A stretch of 64,000 bases of DNA from positions 41,555,554-41,619,553 of the forward strand of contig OX485803.1 of the NCBI GenBank assembly GCA_950295325.1. The letters run 5' to 3'. How positions within the stretch are numbered: the first letter of the stretch is position 1; the number at the start of each line of letters is the position of its first letter. Origin of the DNA: Polytrichum commune. Taxonomy: Eukaryota > Streptophyta > Polytrichopsida > Polytrichales > Polytrichaceae. Below the pieces are notes generated by a model, which was given only the letters and a program-made list of their open reading frames with translations, made no database searches and had not been told where the DNA came from. The position numbers were made by a program, and so were the translations under genes. Below are positions 59,096 through 64,000 of this stretch, piece after piece.

Positions 59096-59894
59096 AAAAT
59101 ATTCCATTGGGTTACACATTAGAATGCATGGAATTGAGATTTGCAGGGTGCAGTATACAAAAGTCAGCCCATGAACAGCTTGTCAGAGGCATATGTACAT
59201 AGTCTAAACAAGGAACGTGGCTTTGCCATGAGAGGCTCTGTCTTAAAATGATAGTTTATAAGTAACAAAAAAGATTACTAGCTCTTTTCATATCAAATTA
59301 AAAATTTCACTTAGCCTTATCCTTTAACTTCTGACATGCATTACCCAAGGCCTTGTTACCACACAAAGGTAGTCTCCACAATGCCTCTATCCCATGATAT
59401 AGAACAAAGCCAATAAAAAAGAAAATTCAATAGGAATACATGTATTGACCAACTCAAGATACTCTGAAACTTGAAATCGTCGGAAGTGACATGATGCCCT
59501 TTCCTGAAAAGCTTGCCCACAAGAGTTGGATCCATCAATACGGCTTGACTATGGTTCACCAGACTAATGAGAAAAGACCATATGTATATTCCAAACAAAT
59601 TACAAGAACCCCCTTTCCCCCCCCCCCCCCCCAAAAAAAAGTAGTCCACATGTCCTTCATACATTGGTTAAGACCGCTAAAATAGCATGTGGAAACCGCA
59701 TTCCAAAACTAAGAAGGATGAAAGAATTTGTCCTTTGCGGCAGGTGCTTGACTAAATGCAGAATCTAATGTGTGCACAAAAAGACAGAGAGGAGTAGAAA
59801 CTCAAGGTTCTTAAATCCTCACCTAATTTGTCAGTGACTTGTTGGGCTAAAACTTGGCACATGACACATGTCGTCATTTCCTAAGGACATGAAC
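59096..59894. other. No supported gene
   Basis: Unique-looking sequence with a C15-A8 tract near 59617-59640, similar to the C-A tract inside the family C MITE at 39901. Confidence 0.4.
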
Positions 59895-60750
59895 TAGTGT
59901 TCAGGAAGATTTTTGGCCATAATTGGTCAAGATCAATGGTCGGGGATAACCGACGGCTAGTTCATTATCAGCCGATGGATTTCCCCTCATGGCCGGTCCA
60001 AATTTCCAACCATCGGATGGCAATCCGACTGTAATTTCAATCCTCCGGCAATTAGCCGATGGACCAGAAAATGTCCCAGAAATGTAGCCGATTCTTCTTG
60101 TGAGTTACTGGATTTTTGGGGCATCTGATGATGCACTTGAGGAAGTACCCTAAACTTTAAACTTTTTGAATTATGCAACCTTTCCACGACCAAATCCAAT
60201 TGCTTCTATGAAGAATTGGGGGACCCTTGGCCTTCAAGCGGTGAAGGCATTGCTAGGTTCAATTCCTGCCAAGGATATTAACTCTTCAAATTTAAAGTTT
60301 TGAACATGCCTTTTCTTTTCACTTATTCAAGATTTTGTACTAAGAAATGATTTCTAATAACATTTCATACATTTTGCAAACAATTAGTTCCGATATATAT
60401 GAATCCCATTTAATCGGATATTGGCCAATGAAAATATGAAAATATAGGCAATTGGCCGATTGATTTTACAAAAGACCCGCTCTTGCTGATGTAAATTGGA
60501 AAAAATCCGACCCTTTGTAGCAACTACCGGCAATTAGCCACTAAGGCTTCAAACACTTCCCGAACTCTGGTCAAGATCCTAGTATTTCCAAGTTCAGCCA
60601 GTTACATGCTGTGATCTTTCGGATTTCTTCGTCGAATTGAGGTATATTCGTCTAGAATGATCAGTGATTTTCCTGAACCAGTTCATTTTCATACTCAACT
60701 GGTTCATGTGTAACTAGCAGTCACTTCTCCTGCTTCATTGACATTAACTA
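59895..60750. repeat. Dispersed repeat R2, copy 4 (split by a 633 bp insertion)
   Basis: The left part (TTCAGGAAGATTTTTGGCC) and right part (TTTCCAAGTTCAGCCAGTTA onwards) together match copy 1 between about 35950 and 36160. Confidence 0.7.
59935..60567. mobile_element. Insertion with 11 bp target duplication inside repeat R2
   Basis: TGGTCAAGATC occurs directly before (59924-59934) and after (60568-60578). The intact R2 copies have a single corresponding ACCAGTCAATAT-type site. The interior is non-coding and repeats GGCAATTAGCC / TAGCCGATGG several times. A 9-11 bp duplication suggests a Mutator-like origin, but the ends are only weakly inverted (TCGGGGA against TTCGGGAA). Confidence 0.65.
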
Positions 60751-61794
60751 TGTTAATTGAATAAATTAGAATCTAAGTACATCGTAGTAGAAGGTGCATG
60801 GCAAGAGTACATTTTTTGTCATTGTTGAGAGAATATAATCAGATAAAGAGGCAGGATAACTATGTCATTCTCTGGAGTTACCAGTTTCGGTAGTGGTTTA
60901 TATGATAAGTAAATATAATAAAATAATGTTAATGTCACATGGTATAAGGTTTGTGATTACTTGGGCCATGGGATTTGACCAGCAATTATTCCTTATGTAA
61001 GCACTTGCAATTCACAAAGACTATCATTTCATGTTTTTAGAAATCAAAGTTGAAATCGAAGTGTCAAACCAAAGATTCTCTTTCTTGCATGGACCATCAC
61101 GATTGAGATAGATAAGGAACCTAGAATGGTGCCTATATTGACGAATCTCATCATAACAAGTGCCTTTCTAGGTTACGTTCGTAATCATAGCGCTTCCAAT
61201 GTACCAATTAATTACAGGTATCCAATTAAGAAGAGTGCCTCACATACCTTAATACAAGGGCATGGTTGCCATGTGGAGATTGTTAGGCTACAGCAATCAT
61301 CCAAAACAATCTGGTTCTAGAGCAATTAACAATTTGCAACCCAAATGCAGGCACCCGAGTTTGTTTTTCTCTCACAAAGATCATGGCAAGTAGCCTTTGT
61401 GGTAGAGTCGGATCAAGTAATTTTGCTAATATTATAAGACATTGCTTACAACTTTTGTTGCAAGAGTCTGCTTCCTACAATGATCCATAATATTACTAGG
61501 AGCACACCTTTCACTAATACTGTGACAATTTTTTGGGGAGAAAAAGCTGTGTGCCCCATCACTTTCTCACCTCCTCCACCTACCAGGCCTTCCAATTCCA
61601 GCTAACAAAAACTTGAGGTCATGTGACTGGTTTGAATACCCTCTATTCATTGAAGACAACAGTAGGATAGTGTTGGTGAGACAGGACAGAACCTTTGGAC
61701 TCTTCAATCCTCATAAACCCTTCACCATAATTAAAGAAATAATACAAGTTGCAGTAGGCAGGATTGTCCAACCAACGGCAGCTGAAATCAACAA
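60751..61794. other. No supported gene; 3' flank of the dynamin gene
   Basis: AT-rich sequence with no recognisable repeat or ORF. It lies directly downstream of the dynamin stop codon. Confidence 0.4.
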
Positions 61795-63179
61795 TCAATG
61801 TTGATCTTGCAGTTTCAACATGGAGAATTCTTCAGCTGCATCTTTGGTTGAAGAAACCCCAGGGGATGAACAAAGATACTGATGGATACCAGCAAATTTT
61901 TCTTGGAGCCTCTCCACCTGACCAGGACAACATACAAAACCATTCCTAAGAAAGGTCTGTGGAAGAATGATACATTGAAAATTACAAGCGAGGAGCATCA
62001 CAACTCCCAGACCAGCTGGAAGAATTTAGCATCTTTGAATATTCCTGAAAATTAGAAAATAAAATAAAATTAGCAAGTTTAAAATTCAATGATGGAAGTG
62101 AAACATGGGTTAAGTATGTGCACAAACCCGGCGTAGCTCGAGCTCAAGCTCGCTCTTTTGTTGCTGAAGGGACCGTCGTACTTGTGCCACATCAAAAACA
62201 TGGTCGATATCTTGTTCAAAGGCCGTCTCTAGGTCATCGCGAAGCAAGGCAGGGAAAGTGTCCACCACCGGCATCAAGAAGAAGCAGTTAAACTGCACAT
62301 ATAGAATTATCTCCCACAATCAGCCATGTTTCAAATCATGGTATTCATGTTGCACAATCAAGTATGGGAGTATGCACCACAATTACATAAATAATGAGGT
62401 TTGAGAATTTCGACAGCTTTTTAGGGTTATCCTCTACCTCAGCATGACTTTTGGCTGGAAGTTGGTCGTTTTGCATACAACACACCTATCATGTTAAGTA
62501 ATTTTGCGGTGCATGCTTGGAGGCAGTGTGGAGGTTTAAACAATGAACGTTCTATATTGGTTCATTGGGGGGTCAAACTCATTTTGGCCTGCCAAGAGGT
62601 GCTACTAAATTGAGTTTGGCCCTCAATGAACCCAAATAAGTTGCTCTTCATTTAAATTCACATACTACCTCCGACCATGCACTACAAATTGAAGATATTA
62701 TTAATAATGTGTGCAAAACAACCAATGGAAAATCATAGTTGACCAACTCCCGACGAAAAGCCCCATACCTCTACTAATCTGCAAACTGAAGACACTTCAT
62801 GATGACCCTTTAAACGAAGAAAGTTCACTTCCCGAAATTTTACAACTCAACAAAGAAAAGATGTGCATACTTTCATTTCTGCAGCTGCTACGCAATGGTC
62901 TCGAATTCCTTCAAAGATTTGTGCAACAAGTGCATTGACAATGTCTTCAGATGTGGGGGCAAGCCGCCGATTCCAAAGAGTGCTTTCCAGGAGGTCTACA
63001 AGACGGCCTTGTGTGGTTTGGCCAACTTCTTGACTCCTCTCGGATCGCAACTTGTTGTCTTGTTTGTTACTGTTAACTACGGCAGTCGACCCATCACTGG
63101 ATGCTGCAGTTGGCATTGGAACAACAACTTCACTTGTTGAGCCAAGTGTGTCCAGGTACTGTCGCAGGCCTGACCGATT
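61795..63179 (-). CDS. DRP5B: Dynamin-related protein, ARC5/DRP5B type, last three visible exons
   Basis: Exons on the minus strand: 63179-62871, 62292-62128 and 61917-61795 with the stop. All joins are phase 0 with GT-AG sites. Exon 1 has LVDLLESTLWNRRLAP, DIVNALVAQIFEGIRDH and ends AAEMK. Exon 2 continues FNCFFLMPVVDTFPALLRDD, then LETAFEQDIDHVFDVAQVRR. Exon 3 is VERLQEKFAGIHQYL, ending in a short variable tail. This is the C-terminal stalk/GED-equivalent of the plant dynamins that act at the outer plastid division ring and peroxisomes (family knowledge). The GTPase domain would lie upstream, beyond the window. The intron between exons 1 and 2 carries a family A MITE. I recognised the family from pattern memory, so ARC5 rather than a sister group is likely, not certain. 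Confidence 0.75.
62422..62775. mobile_element. Fold-back MITE family A, copy 3 (in a dynamin intron)
   Basis: It is collinear with 1001-1372 and 7181-7546: GTTATCCTCTACCTCA, GTTTTGCATACAA, GAACGTTCTATATTGG, TTCATTGGGGGG, AAGTTGCTCTTCATT, GACCAACTCCCGACG. The end region is less clear than in copy 1. Confidence 0.75.
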
Positions 63180-63222
63180 CTGCAAAAAATCTTACTAATC
63201 ATGAGCATTTGATGGACTATGT

Positions 63223-63223
63223 A

Positions 63224-63268
<45 letters not shown>
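63223..63268. repeat. (TA)n(GA)n microsatellite
   Basis: Eleven TA units followed by about twelve GA units, in the intron upstream of the first visible dynamin exon. Confidence 0.95.
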
Positions 63269-63639
63269 TAAGAGCATTGGACAGCAGAGCAATGTACTAA
63301 GGTAGACGTGTCTTAAATGCTAGTTTTGGTTGTTTGCCATGATTTTCACCTTGGATTTTGTGTTAGAATTTTTGTTGGATCTGTAAATGTGTTATAAGAT
63401 TTTAGCAAAAGACTGCAATTTTTGGATTTCCCCTGCTTCTGTTATGATCTTCGAAGTCAAAAGCACCAGATCCATAGAACAACCCCATTTATGTGTCTTT
63501 TAAGCCTCAAATGGATAACAAATTTTGAGCACATACTCCAACCTCCTTTAAACGAATGTCTTTTTGGTGTCCATTCTTAGATACACACCTATCGATGTGC
63601 CACTCAAATATAGGTGTTTAATTAAGATAAGTAACCGAA

Positions 63640-63985
63640 CTACAGAGGTTTACCTTATGGGTTGCAGGGCTCAGCTTGGTCTGATCTCCCTAGTGCTGTT
63701 AGTAAAGTATAGAAAGAAATTACAATTGATACTTCACCTTTCAAATTTAGATTACTTTGGAAGGAGAAGGATCCAGACTGAAATGGAGCAGTGATATCCC
63801 CAAAATAATTTGAAACAAATATATATATATACACAAATGTACTATGGGTTTGTGGGTCTCAGCTTTGGCCAATCTTCCAAGGGCAGCTCAAATTGCACAC
63901 ACATAAAATCGATGTTGGGTGGAAGGAGGATCCAGATTGAAACTGGAACAGTGGCATCCCCAGAGAGAATATTAAACAACATCTG
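63640..63985. repeat. Tandem duplication, unit about 190 bp
   Basis: The order ATGGGTT, CTCAGCTT, GATCTCC/AATCTTCC, GGAAGGAG, GATCCAGA, TGAAA, GGAGCAGTG/GAACAGTG, then ATCCCC is found at 63658-63805 and again at 63845-63965. It lies upstream of the dynamin exons and contains no recognised exon. Confidence 0.7.
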
Positions 63986-64000
63986 ATAGTTTGGAGATCA

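Noticed and set aside
60235-60295. tRNA-like stretch with GGTTCAATTCC
   Set aside because: A B-box-like motif is present, but I could not fold a full cloverleaf with acceptor stem, and it lies within the 633 bp insertion. A SINE fragment is possible but not supported.

Overview
The window reads as nuclear DNA of a land plant with a large, repeat-filled genome. Genes are broken by many GT-AG introns. Recognisable hosts of the repeats are Ty1/copia, En/Spm, hAT, LINE, SINE and many MITE-like elements. The protein families are plant ones: a receptor-like kinase, a plastid-division type dynamin, and a plastid-targeted LRR protein. The species cannot be told from the sequence; a fern or other seed-free plant is a guess. 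All exon models below were made by eye from splice sites, reading phase and protein pattern.

Region 1 (1-9.0 kb, minus strand) holds one nearly complete gene of 14 phase-consistent exons. It encodes a possible plastid transit peptide, a run of SHOC2/PIRL-type leucine-rich repeats and a C-terminal alpha/beta-hydrolase-like domain. The 3' end lies outside the window. Two of its introns carry copies of the same fold-back MITE, and intron 1 also holds a triplicated ~350 bp unit. From 9.0 to 10.2 kb there are two ORFs I cannot identify.

Region 2 (10.24-16.36 kb) is a full-length, decayed Ty1/copia element on the minus strand, with 237 bp LTRs and a perfect GGATT target duplication. Region 3 (16.9-20.3 kb, perhaps to 22.0) is a receptor-like kinase gene on the minus strand. 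It has substituted catalytic-loop residues and introns full of tandem duplications.

Region 4 (22.127-33.016 kb) is the most striking part. It is a 10.9 kb DNA transposon with an En/Spm-type transposase gene (TNP2, DUF4218 and DUF4216-like domains, minus strand) and a divergent plus-strand gene resembling the second En/Spm protein. It is bounded not by CACTA ends but by GGGCCGCTTTACACC inverted repeats with TTA duplications. Two short non-autonomous elements with related GGGCCGGTTTACAC or GGGGCGGTTTACAC ends lie at 33.0 and 56.7 kb.

Region 5 (33.4-61 kb) has no host gene that I can support. It is a nest of MITEs, a SINE with a 12 bp target duplication, two decayed LINEs with RNase H and a CCHC C-terminal finger, a decayed hAT element containing a long fold-back insertion, a solo-LTR-like insertion inside one LINE, and several unclassified dispersed repeats. 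Several insertions can be defined to the base because an empty paralogous site is present in the same window.

Region 6 (61.8-63.2 kb, minus strand) is the 3' end of a dynamin-related gene of the ARC5/DRP5B type. It carries a third copy of the fold-back MITE in an intron.
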